From the NCBI RefSeq assembly GCF_039522665.1, contig NZ_BAAADV010000001.1:186001-250000 (forward strand): 64,000 nt of DNA, given 5' to 3'. Below the pieces are notes generated by a model. That model saw only the letters and a program-made list of their open reading frames with translations. It had not been told where the DNA came from and did no database searches. Source of the DNA: Natronoarchaeum mannanilyticum (GTDB taxonomy: Archaea > Halobacteriota > Halobacteria > Halobacteriales > Natronoarchaeaceae). Below, in pieces: positions 25,858 to 33,277 of the stretch (position 1 is its first letter; each line of letters begins with the position of its first letter). The position numbers and the translations under genes were made by a program.

Positions 25858-26850
25858 ATGTCCAGCGTGGCGCCTCAGATCGCCGTCCTCGCCCTCACCG
25901 TCGTCGGGCTGGCCGTCGGCGCCCGGCTGTTCGTCGACGCCGCGGTCCGGTTCGCCCGGCGCTTCGGCCTCTCGGAGTTCGTCATCGGGCTGACGATCGT
26001 CGGGATCGGGACCTCCGCGCCCGAGTTGGTCGTCTCGGCCGACGCGGCGCTGATCGGCCGTGGCGACCTGGCGGTCGGTAACGTGATCGGGTCGAACATC
26101 TTCAACCTCGCGCTGATTCTCGGCGGCCTCGCGCTGTTCGGCGCGATCCCGGTCGACCGATCGGCGGTGCGCCGCGACGGCGCCGCGCTCGTGCTCGCGA
26201 CGGCGATCGGCGGCGTCGTCCTGCTCGACGCGACGGTCGCCCGCGCGGAAGGAGTTGCGATGGTCGCCTGCATGGTCGCATACATCGCGTACCTGCTGGG
26301 TACCGGCGACGAGGCGGCGTCCGAACCGGGCGACGGGTCGAGCGCGTCGTCGACCGCCCGCAACGTGGCCGAATCGACACCGCCGGGCGGGCTGGCTCGC
26401 GGACCGACGCGATGGTCGCGGACCGCGGCCGAACTGGCCGCGGGGTTGGCGCTGGTGCTCGCCAGCGGCCACTTCATGGTCGAGTCGGCGTCGGCGCTCG
26501 CGCTGGCGGCCGGGATCTCCGAACTCGTCGTCGGCGAGACGATCGTCGCGGCGGGCACGTCGACGCCGGAACTCGCCGTCTCGCTCGTCGCGGTGCGCCG
26601 CGGGCGCGTCGGCGTCTCGGTCGGGAACATCCTCGGGAGCAACGTGTTCAACCTGCTCGGCATCCTCGGCGTCGCGGCGATCGTCCGACCGCTGGCGGCG
26701 AGTCCGGCGGTGCTGACGGGCGTCGCGTGGCTGGCGGCGATCACCGTCGCGGCCGTCGCGGCGCTGTGGACCGGCCGCCGGCTCTCACGTCCCGAGGGCG
26801 GGCTGCTCGCGCTCTCGGAACTGGTCCGGTGGGGCAGCGACCTGTTGTAA
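25858..26850 (+). CDS. Calcium/sodium antiporter (CaCA superfamily)
   Basis: 330 residues, ten predicted helices in two inverted repeats. The alpha-repeat motifs GIGTSAPELVVSADAAL and AAGTSTPELAVSLVAV, each followed by GNVIGSNIFNLALILG or GNILGSNVFNLLGILG, provide the cation-binding glutamates. A hydrophilic loop (residues about 145-185) separates the halves. It should exchange Na+ against Ca2+ across the cell membrane. The adjacent DUF47 protein is on the other strand. Confidence 0.92.
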   Translation: MSSVAPQIAVLALTVVGLAVGARLFVDAAVRFARRFGLSEFVIGLTIVGIGTSAPELVVSADAALIGRGDLAVGNVIGSNIFNLALILGGLALFGAIPVDRSAVRRDGAALVLATAIGGVVLLDATVARAEGVAMVACMVAYIAYLLGTGDEAASEPGDGSSASSTARNVAESTPPGGLARGPTRWSRTAAELAAGLALVLASGHFMVESASALALAAGISELVVGETIVAAGTSTPELAVSLVAVRRGRVGVSVGNILGSNVFNLLGILGVAAIVRPLAASPAVLTGVAWLAAITVAAVAALWTGRRLSRPEGGLLALSELVRWGSDLL

Positions 26851-26884
26851 CAAAGCTCGGATCGGCGAGCGACCGCGGCTGCGA

Positions 26885-27538
26885 CTACGCGCCGTCGTCC
26901 GACGGACTCTGCCCCCGGTCGTACAGTAACCGGTCGGCGGCGTCCTCGACGGCGTTGGGAATCTCGTCGAACGTCGTGACGAACTCCTTGAGCAGCAGCG
27001 GATCGTCGACCCGCGGATCGTGGAACAACCGGTCGAGAAGTTCGTACTTGCGCTCGTCGCATTCGCGTTCGAGCGTCCGGACGCGTTGGCACCGGCCGCT
27101 GATCCGATCGCCCGATCGAAGCAGCATCTCTTCGTCGATGGCGTCGACGAACAGCTCAGTCGCTTTGCTAGTCGTGCGAGCCATATCCAGCAGTGCGCCG
27201 TCCACGGAGACGGGCAGGTCGGGACGGATCGCCGCCAGCTCTTTGGCGAAGCACTCCGCTCGGGAGACGATCCGATCCGCGTCGTCGAGCAACTGAAGCG
27301 TCCGGCCGGCGGACGAGCCCGCGGCGTCGGTCGTGACCAGTTCGTGTCGGAGTCCCCGCACCAGCGAGTCGCACCGCGATTCGATGGCGTCGATCCGGTC
27401 GACAGTTTCGGCGAACGCCTCGTCGTCCCGGCGATACTGGCTCATCAGCGTCGGCAGTAAGTTGACGCACTCTCGCACCGACTCGAAGAACGCCCGCAAC
27501 CGCTCGTTGTCGTCCGTCACCCAGTCTTGCGATGCCAT
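26885..27538 (-). CDS. DUF47 / PhoU-like helical protein
   Basis: 217 residues, almost entirely helical: two three-helix-like halves with heptads such as VNLLPTLMSQYRRDDEAFAETVDRIDAIESRCDSLVRGLRHEL and a final FVTTFDEIPNAVEDAADRLLY motif typical of DUF47 (TIGR00153). Such proteins usually accompany phosphate or other ion transporters and control them. Here the neighbour is a CaCA exchanger, convergent, so a regulatory link is only suggested. Confidence 0.82.
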   Translation of the reverse strand: MASQDWVTDDNERLRAFFESVRECVNLLPTLMSQYRRDDEAFAETVDRIDAIESRCDSLVRGLRHELVTTDAAGSSAGRTLQLLDDADRIVSRAECFAKELAAIRPDLPVSVDGALLDMARTTSKATELFVDAIDEEMLLRSGDRISGRCQRVRTLERECDERKYELLDRLFHDPRVDDPLLLKEFVTTFDEIPNAVEDAADRLLYDRGQSPSDDGA

Positions 27539-27667
27539 ACGTTCGGACTGAACCCGGGATCGTAAACCGTTGCTATGAGCGGTGCGTGTCGCTCGGTAGC
27601 GGTACGTAGGCGACAGCCGGTGATCCCGACCGACGAGTACACAAGTCCCTGGCCGATACCCTCGGGC

Positions 27668-28933
27668 ATGAACTCGCTGGACGTCGAGCCCGTCGATAAC
27701 GTGGACGACGATACCGAGTACCTGCCGGATGACGAGCCGGACCGCTCCGACCAGGACGACGACCCCCGAATCGACGTCGGGGCGGTCGACGACCTCTCGC
27801 CGGACGCGCCCGACTACGTGCTGTACGGCGGGAAGGGCGGCGTCGGCAAGACGACGATGGCCGCGGCGACCGCGCTGACCAGCGCCGAGTCGGGCGCGGC
27901 GACGCTGGTCGTCTCGACCGACCCGGCGCACTCGCTGTCGGACACGTTCGAGACCGACATCTCGCCCCGCCCCGAGCGCATCCGCGAGGACGTGCCGCTG
28001 TGGGCCGCCGAGATCGACCCCGACGACGCGATGGCCGAGACCGCCTCGGCGTTCGGGATGGGCGGGCAGTCCGACGAGAGCGGCCGGTCGGGCGCCGACG
28101 ACGCGACCGGCCAGGCGGATCCCTTCGGGACGGAGGGACAGGCCGGCGGTGCAGGACAGGCCGGCGGCGCGGGACAGGCCGGCGACACGGGCCCGATGGG
28201 CGGTGCCGGCGGCGGCCCGATGGGCGGTCTGGGCGAGATGCTCGGCGGCGACGGCCCGATGGACGCGCTGATGGGCGGTGCGATGCCGGGCGCCGACGAG
28301 GCCGCGGCGATGCAGCTGCTCGTCGAGTACATGGACGATCCGCGGTTCGATCGCGTCGTCGTCGACACGGCGCCGACCGGTCACACGCTGCGCCTGCTCG
28401 AACTGCCCGAGATCATGGACACGATGGTCGGCCGGATGGTCGCCTTTCGGGAGCGCATCGGCGGGATGGTCGACGGCATCAAGGGGATGTTCGGCGGGCA
28501 GGATCCGACCGACGAGGAGGGGATCGACGACCTCCGCGAGCTCCAGGATCGCATCGAGAAGCTCCGCGGGACGCTGCGAGACCCCGCCAAGACCGACTTC
28601 CGCGTCGTGATGGTGCCCGAGGAGATGAGCGTCGTCGAGAGCCAGCGGCTCGTGAGCCAACTCGACGAGTTCGAGATCCCCGTCGGAACGGTCGTCGTCA
28701 ACAAGGTGATGGAGAACCTCGCCGACGTGACCGACGACGTCGACACCTCGCAGTTCGTCTCGCCGAATCTGGAGTCCTGCGAGTTCTGCCAGCGCCGCTG
28801 GGACGTCCAGCAGGACGCGCTGGCGTCCGCGCAGGACCTGTTCCGCGGCCACGACATCAAGCGCGTTCCGCTATTCGCCGACGAAGTTCGGGGCGAGCGA
28901 ATGTTGCGGATCGTCGCGCGCTGTCTCGATTAG
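27668..28933 (+). CDS. Get3/ArsA family ATPase with glycine-rich insert
   Basis: 421 residues. After an acidic 48-residue extension come GGKGGVGKTT (P-loop, residues 54-63), VSTDPAHSLSDTF (switch I), DTAPTGHTLRLLELPE (switch II) and CEFCQRRW (CxxC zinc motif of Get3). This favours a Get3-like tail-anchored-protein targeting factor over an arsenite pump; no ArsB is nearby. Between switch I and II lies a Gly/Ala/Met insert (residues about 136-215) with GQAGGA repeats and several GGPMGG/MGG motifs, inside the client-binding helical region. Confidence 0.9.
   Translation: MNSLDVEPVDNVDDDTEYLPDDEPDRSDQDDDPRIDVGAVDDLSPDAPDYVLYGGKGGVGKTTMAAATALTSAESGAATLVVSTDPAHSLSDTFETDISPRPERIREDVPLWAAEIDPDDAMAETASAFGMGGQSDESGRSGADDATGQADPFGTEGQAGGAGQAGGAGQAGDTGPMGGAGGGPMGGLGEMLGGDGPMDALMGGAMPGADEAAAMQLLVEYMDDPRFDRVVVDTAPTGHTLRLLELPEIMDTMVGRMVAFRERIGGMVDGIKGMFGGQDPTDEEGIDDLRELQDRIEKLRGTLRDPAKTDFRVVMVPEEMSVVESQRLVSQLDEFEIPVGTVVVNKVMENLADVTDDVDTSQFVSPNLESCEFCQRRWDVQQDALASAQDLFRGHDIKRVPLFADEVRGERMLRIVARCLD
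28136..28186 (+). repeat. 18-bp repeats encoding GQAGGA in the Get3-like gene
   Basis: Two full 18-bp units (28136-28153, 28154-28171) and one partial unit (28172-28186), encoding G-Q-A-G-G-A twice and G-Q-A-G-D. Such units easily expand or contract. Confidence 0.75.
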
Positions 28934-28944
28934 GGCGAACCCAC

Positions 28945-29826
28945 TCAGACGAGCCGTCGGACGACGCCGTACAGCCGGTCGCGCACCGAGTCCGGGAGGA
29001 AGCGGGCGTAGTCGCCGTACTTCGCGACCGGGCCGACCGGATACCGCGCGGGCGGCGAGGTCCGGGTCGCCGAGTCGAGGATGGCTTCCGCGACCGTCTC
29101 GGCGGACACGGCGCCGACGCCGCCCCCGCCGAGGATCTGGGTGTCTTCCATCACGTCGTAGAACCACTCGTAGGCGCCCGACCGCTCGGTGTTCGACTCC
29201 GCGGCGTCGACCACCCGGTCCTCGAACTGCGTGTCGACCGGACCGGGTTCGATCACCACCACGTCCACGCCGAAGGGATCGAGTTCGGCCCGGAGCGCGT
29301 CGCTGATCGCCTCCAGCGCGAACTTCGAGCCGCTGTAGACGCCGCTGCCGGGGTAGGACAGACGGCCGGCGACGCTGGAGACGTTGATTATCGTCCCCGT
29401 CTTGCGCTCGCGCATGTGTGGCGCGACGGCGCGGATCAGTCGATGAGGGCCGTAGACGTTCACGTCGAACTGCTCGTGGACGACCTCGGTCGGGAGTTCC
29501 TCGACCGGGCCCATCTGTCCGTAGCCCGCGTTGTTCACGAGACAGTCCACGCGGCCCGTCTCGGAGATGACGCGCTCGACGACCGATCGACACTGGTGTT
29601 CGTCCGTCACGTCCAACTCGGCCGTCTCGCAGCCCGCTTCGTCGAGCGCGGCGATGTCCTCGACGTCGCGGGCGGTGGCGTACACCGTCCAGCCGTCGTC
29701 GAGGAACGCCAGCGCGCTCTCGCGTCCGATCCCCGAGGAGCAGCCGGTGATCAGGACGGTCTTGCGGACGCTCTCTCCCGACCGGCGCTCCTCGCCGGTC
29801 GTCTCGTCGGATTCCGTGTCGGCCAT
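28945..29826 (-). CDS. Short-chain dehydrogenase/reductase (SDR)
   Basis: 293 residues. VLITGCSSGIGRESAL is the TGxxxGxG cofactor motif, LVNNAGYGQMGP the NNAG motif, INVSSVAGRLSYPGSGVYSGSKFALEA contains the catalytic Ser, Tyr-x-x-x-Lys. A 20-residue acidic tail precedes the fold. Substrate unknown; resembles classical SDRs acting on lipids or retinol-like compounds. The C-terminal RYPVGPVAKYGDYARFLPD is typical for this subgroup. Convergent with the Get3-like gene. Confidence 0.88.
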   Translation of the reverse strand: MADTESDETTGEERRSGESVRKTVLITGCSSGIGRESALAFLDDGWTVYATARDVEDIAALDEAGCETAELDVTDEHQCRSVVERVISETGRVDCLVNNAGYGQMGPVEELPTEVVHEQFDVNVYGPHRLIRAVAPHMRERKTGTIINVSSVAGRLSYPGSGVYSGSKFALEAISDALRAELDPFGVDVVVIEPGPVDTQFEDRVVDAAESNTERSGAYEWFYDVMEDTQILGGGGVGAVSAETVAEAILDSATRTSPPARYPVGPVAKYGDYARFLPDSVRDRLYGVVRRLV

Positions 29827-29901
29827 ACTGAAACGTTCAGGGCCCGAGCAAAAAAGCGTGTGCGAAACGGCGACGACGGTCGTGGTTGTTGCAGGCCGTA
29901 C

Positions 29902-30675
29902 TCAGGCGTCGAGCAGCGACTTCGCCTCCTCGGCGTAGGCGTCGGCGCGCCGCGTGGGTTCGGGGAGTTTGTAGCCGCTGGTCAGCGCCAGCACGAGGTC
30001 GGTCGCGGCGTCGGCGTCGACGCGGTGGCCGGGGCTGACGATCAGCGGGTTGATCGACTGACTGCCGGACTCGTACTGGCGCGTCTGGACGGCGTGGCCG
30101 ATGACGGTGCCGTTCGGCGCCGTGACGTCGGCGTCCGATTCGATCGGGACGCGGGCGCCCTCCACCAGATCGTCCGTGGCGTCGACCGGCGTGCCACAGA
30201 GCAGGCTCTTGGCGACGCCGACGCTGGGCACGTCGAAGACGACGCCCATGTGGGTCGCGATGCCGGCCTCGCGAAAGTGGATCCGGCCGCTCCCGTCGAA
30301 CAGGACGAGATCCGGTTCGGCGCTCAACTCCTCGAAGGCGTCGACGATCGGCCCGCCCTCGCGAAAGGACAGCAGGCCCGGAATGTAAGGGATCGACAGG
30401 TCGGTGACGGCGTAGACCTGCTCGACGACCTCGCCGCCCCGCGAGACGACGATCGCGCTGATCGCCCGGTCGTCGAGAAAGGACTGGTCGACGCCGGCGA
30501 CCAGCGGCGGTTCCTCACCAGGCATCGAGAGCGGCCCCTCGGTGATGACGGCTGGGTCGAAGGAGAGGTCGTTCTCAAAGACTGCCTCGTCAGCGATCTC
30601 GCGCTGGAGCGACTCCATCTCCTCGCGGGAGAGCCCGGGGTCGGGAAGCAGGTCGGGGCGTTTGACTGAAACCAT
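29902..30675 (-). CDS. nfi: Endonuclease V (deoxyinosine 3' endonuclease)
   Basis: 257 residues. VAGVDQSFLDDRA (first catalytic Asp), YIPGLLSFREGGP (wedge and inosine pocket), LVLFDGSGRIHFREAGIATHMGVVFDVPSVGVAKSLL are the conserved blocks of EndoV. It cuts DNA (or RNA) one nucleotide 3' of inosine and so initiates repair of deaminated adenine. The archaeal type with a 40-residue N-terminal helix is seen here. It is followed in the same direction by the SDR gene 75 nt later. Confidence 0.92.
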   Translation of the reverse strand: MVSVKRPDLLPDPGLSREEMESLQREIADEAVFENDLSFDPAVITEGPLSMPGEEPPLVAGVDQSFLDDRAISAIVVSRGGEVVEQVYAVTDLSIPYIPGLLSFREGGPIVDAFEELSAEPDLVLFDGSGRIHFREAGIATHMGVVFDVPSVGVAKSLLCGTPVDATDDLVEGARVPIESDADVTAPNGTVIGHAVQTRQYESGSQSINPLIVSPGHRVDADAATDLVLALTSGYKLPEPTRRADAYAEEAKSLLDA

Positions 30676-30704
30676 GAGTGGCGAATAAAATCGGCTGCTG
30701 GGCG

Positions 30705-31628
30705 TCAGAATCGGCCGCGTCCGGGGCCGCCGGGGCCGCCGGGGCCGCCGGGGCCGCCCGGGCCGCCACCGCCGCCGAATCGCACCTGATTCGGCGTCCT
30801 GATCTCGTTTTTCACGCGGCTGCCGTACAGCAAGCCGATCGCCAGCCCGATCAGGTGTGCGAGGTGGCCGACGCCGGGAGCGATCCCGGCGCCGATTCCC
30901 AGCACCGAGTAGCCTGCGTAGAACACGGTGAGCACCCAGACCGGCACCGGAAGCACCATCCAGATGTACACCTTCAGGTCGGGGTTCAGGATCGTCAGGA
31001 CGCCCATCAGGGCGAGCGCGGCGCCGCTGGCGCCGAGGCCGAACGAAACCTCCCCCATCGCGAGCGCGATGAGGGTCTGGCCCAGCCCGGCGAGGACGCC
31101 GCTGACGATGAACAGGATCGCGAAGTCGCGCGAGCCGATGTAGTCCTCGACCAGCCGGCCGAAGAAGTAGATGATGATGCTATTGATCGCGATGTGGCCG
31201 AAGCCGCCGTGGGCGAACACCGAGATCACCCACGTCCAGACGTACTCGATGTGGATCGTGTTCACCGAGAACACGGCGGGCCAGTATCTGCTGACGTTCA
31301 GCGTCGCTTCGGCGACCAACTGCGCCATGAACGTCAGCCACATCAGCACGAGGAACACGAACGTCATGTTCCCGCGGAAGTAGCCCAGCGGGCCGCCGGG
31401 GCCGGTGTCGATACCGATCCGATCGGCGATGCTCTTCGACCGCCCGCCCTGGTTCTGGACGCTGTCGTCGAAGCCGCTGTCGAAGACGCCGTCCGGGTCG
31501 TTCCACTGGTCCAGCCCCGGACAGTCGTGATTCTCGGGTAGGCGGTGTTTCGAGCAGAACGTGCCGCCGCACTGGTTGCAGTTGTACGGCATATTCTCGT
31601 CCCGCCCACACTGGTCACACGTCGCCAT
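30705..31628 (-). CDS. Rhomboid intramembrane protease with N-terminal AN1-type zinc finger
   Basis: 307 residues. Residues 1-37 (MATCDQCGRDENMPYNCNQCGGTFCSKHRLPENHDC) are an AN1-like zinc finger. The rhomboid core follows: FAHGGFGHIAINSIIIYFFGRLVEDYIG, the catalytic Ser in GLGASGAALALMG and the His in GVGHLAHLIGLAIG. The C terminus is GGGGGPGGPGGPGG..RGRF. It should cut membrane proteins within the bilayer, with the finger in the cytosol. The gene is separated by 29 nt from endonuclease V downstream. Confidence 0.9.
   Translation of the reverse strand: MATCDQCGRDENMPYNCNQCGGTFCSKHRLPENHDCPGLDQWNDPDGVFDSGFDDSVQNQGGRSKSIADRIGIDTGPGGPLGYFRGNMTFVFLVLMWLTFMAQLVAEATLNVSRYWPAVFSVNTIHIEYVWTWVISVFAHGGFGHIAINSIIIYFFGRLVEDYIGSRDFAILFIVSGVLAGLGQTLIALAMGEVSFGLGASGAALALMGVLTILNPDLKVYIWMVLPVPVWVLTVFYAGYSVLGIGAGIAPGVGHLAHLIGLAIGLLYGSRVKNEIRTPNQVRFGGGGGPGGPGGPGGPGGPGRGRF
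30718..30770 (-). repeat. 9-bp repeats encoding the Gly-Gly-Pro tail of the rhomboid
   Basis: A run of GGGGCCGCC-type units on the plus strand, giving GGP triplets at the protein C terminus. Low complexity and prone to slippage. Confidence 0.7.
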
Positions 31629-32049
31629 TTGTCGAGGGTTCGGGGGGAGGTCCAAAGGGGCTTGCGGTCCGCTGTGGTATTTTCCGGGGCTTCGGCTCGA
31701 GGAACGAGCGACCTGTCGGCGGGTCCCGTCGAGGTTCTCGGCCGTCGGATCGAACGGATTCACCTCGACCAGAGTCGGCCCGTTCGCGATACCTGCGGCG
31801 GATATCCGTATCACGTTCGGAGAGTGCGCTCCCAAAAGCCCCAACCGCTCCTGGCCGGAATCGAACCCATCTATCAGTAGTTGTCGTCGGAGCTACTTCG
31901 TTGAGAACTGATACTGGAGATTTCCCATCGGCCGGAGTTACAGCGACGCATTCGGTCCGATGACTATCCGTGTGATATTGAACGCCAATTACCATCTGGA
32001 CCAATAGATAAATATGAAAGGCATACATAGATATATGTAATAGATAATC
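31629..32049. other. 421-bp region without a clear gene, bordering the low-GC island
   Basis: The left part (31630-31840) has normal GC and one gene-like stretch on the minus strand (RISAAGIANGPTLVEVNPFDPT) with no credible start, possibly a remnant. At 31849-31869 is a tRNA T-arm-like fragment. From about 31880 the GC content falls and continues low into the next gene. TATA-like AGATAAATATG at 32007-32017 may serve that gene. Confidence 0.5.
31849..31869 (-). other. tRNA T-arm-like fragment
   Basis: The minus strand reads TGGGTTCGATTCCGGCCAGG, resembling a T-stem and TTCGA loop followed by the acceptor 3' side. No D-arm or anticodon arm precedes it and the stem is imperfect. tRNA 3' ends are common attachment sites of archaeal mobile DNA, so a remnant att site is possible. 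Confidence 0.3.
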
Positions 32050-32619
32050 ATGAAGGTACAGGACGGCGATCAAAACGGGGGTTCGTTAGAGGAAGATATA
32101 CAGTTGATAGTTCAATTTAGAGAGTTTAACGTAGATACCGCTGCAGAACTCACGAATAGCATCAAAACCACGCTCCAATCGTTACTCTCGGATCAGATCG
32201 CCACCATTGAAGAAACTCCACGAGACAATTCAAAAGATTTACTCATAAATGAGGAGATAGCTATCAAAATATTCACGCAGTTTTCACAAACTGAGGTGGC
32301 AATCGTTAGCCGCAATTACAAATCCGAGTCTTCGGTCCCCACGATCTATATCGGCAATAACCTACCAGGCCGTCAGTACGATCAATGGAGACATATCCAG
32401 TCGAAATACAGCGGGTCTAACTCAATCAGCTCGTGCTCGTTCGTTACTTTCACCACAGAAGAATCCCAGAAGGAGGTGAGTCGAAACCCCTCACTTGAAC
32501 AAGAGTACAACAAAATATTCCTCTATATGTTCGTTTCCGCTATCGTACTGACGCTCTCATTTATAGCTTGGTACATATTCACCGTAGGAGTCCCCGCTAT
32601 TCCTGCCCCGTACTGGTAG
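32050..32619 (+). CDS. Orphan low-GC protein with C-terminal membrane anchor
   Basis: 189 residues. Codon use is AT-rich (many AAA, ATA, AAT codons), unlike every neighbour. The soluble part (residues 1-155) is an alpha/beta protein starting MKVQDGDQNGGSLEEDIQLIVQF, with no family that I recognise; residues 157-180 (FLYMFVSAIVLTLSFIAWYIFTVG) are a single transmembrane helix at the C-terminal end. Not markedly acidic. Together with the flanking low-GC DNA this points to horizontal transfer, perhaps a passenger of a lost element or a defence gene. Function unknown. Confidence 0.7.
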   Translation: MKVQDGDQNGGSLEEDIQLIVQFREFNVDTAAELTNSIKTTLQSLLSDQIATIEETPRDNSKDLLINEEIAIKIFTQFSQTEVAIVSRNYKSESSVPTIYIGNNLPGRQYDQWRHIQSKYSGSNSISSCSFVTFTTEESQKEVSRNPSLEQEYNKIFLYMFVSAIVLTLSFIAWYIFTVGVPAIPAPYW

Positions 32620-32780
32620 GACCACTCCATACTCCACGGAAGCGGTCGCGAGCATTCTCGCACGGATTCTACCCGGGGATCGAACGAAGAGTGCTTCGAC
32701 AGATCGAATCGCTCCCTTCCGTCGCTAACGAACGTGATCCGCTCCGAATCAATCCATCCCTGCGTTCGCGTCGCTAGTTG

Positions 32781-32789
32781 GTTTTTTCA
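32781..32789 (+). promoter_or_regulatory. TATA-like box of the DUF5788-polX operon
   Basis: GTTTTTTCA, centre about 28 nt before the GTG at 32813; supports that GTG as a leaderless start over the GTG at 32792. Confidence 0.5.
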
Positions 32790-32812
32790 CCGTGCAGCCC
32801 CCACCTACGGCC

Positions 32813-33277
32813 GTGAAGGAGTACGAGCGCAAGCAGCTCATCGAGCGCCTCGACCGGGAGGGCGCCACGGTGGGCGCGGAGATACCGGAGCGCATCGACG
32901 TCCAGGGCGAGCAGGTCGAGCTGCGGGAGTTCGTCTTCGAGATCAAGCGCCGGGACACGATCCCGCCCGGCGAGCGCGAGCGGGTCGATCGGGCGAAGAA
33001 GAACCTGCGACGCGAGCGCCTGGAGCGCCGCCAGAAGATCGAGGAGGGCGACATCACGTTCGAGGAGGGCGAGCGCCTCGTGCGGTCGATCGTCGGCATC
33101 GACCGGGCGCTCAACGGGTTAGAGAGCCTCGGCCCGACCGACCTCGAACGAGAACAGCAGGCGCAGGAGGCCGCCGACCGGAAGCGCTGGATGTCGTTCC
33201 TCAAGCAGGCGCTGGGCCACGAGGACGCCAGCTCCGGACGCCTCGGCGGGGGCGCCGGACGGGGGCGCGGCGGATGA
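32813..33277 (+). CDS. DUF5788 family protein
   Basis: 154 residues from GTG. Highly charged, mostly helical: KEYERKQLIERLDREGATVGAEIPERI, then GERERVDRAKKNLRRERLERRQKIEEGDITFEEGERLVRSIVGIDRALNGLESLG, then DRKRWMSFLKQALGHED, with a Gly/Arg tail. The block order matches a haloarchaeal family of unknown function. Its stop overlaps the PolX start (ATGA), a coupling that hints at a role beside DNA repair. Confidence 0.72.
   Translation: MKEYERKQLIERLDREGATVGAEIPERIDVQGEQVELREFVFEIKRRDTIPPGERERVDRAKKNLRRERLERRQKIEEGDITFEEGERLVRSIVGIDRALNGLESLGPTDLEREQQAQEAADRKRWMSFLKQALGHEDASSGRLGGGAGRGRGG

Noticed and set aside
26885-28852. 655-codon minus-strand frame through the DUF47 and Get3-like genes
   Set aside because: The DUF47 protein starts at 27538 with its own promoter; the upstream extension is the complement of the Get3-like gene.
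28000-30669. 889-codon plus-strand frame
   Set aside because: Arg-rich, out of frame with the Get3-like gene and antisense to SDR and endonuclease V.
31615-32073. Minus-strand ORF of 152 codons next to the low-GC island
   Set aside because: Mixed composition, no motif, antisense to the start of the low-GC gene and overlapping the rhomboid start.
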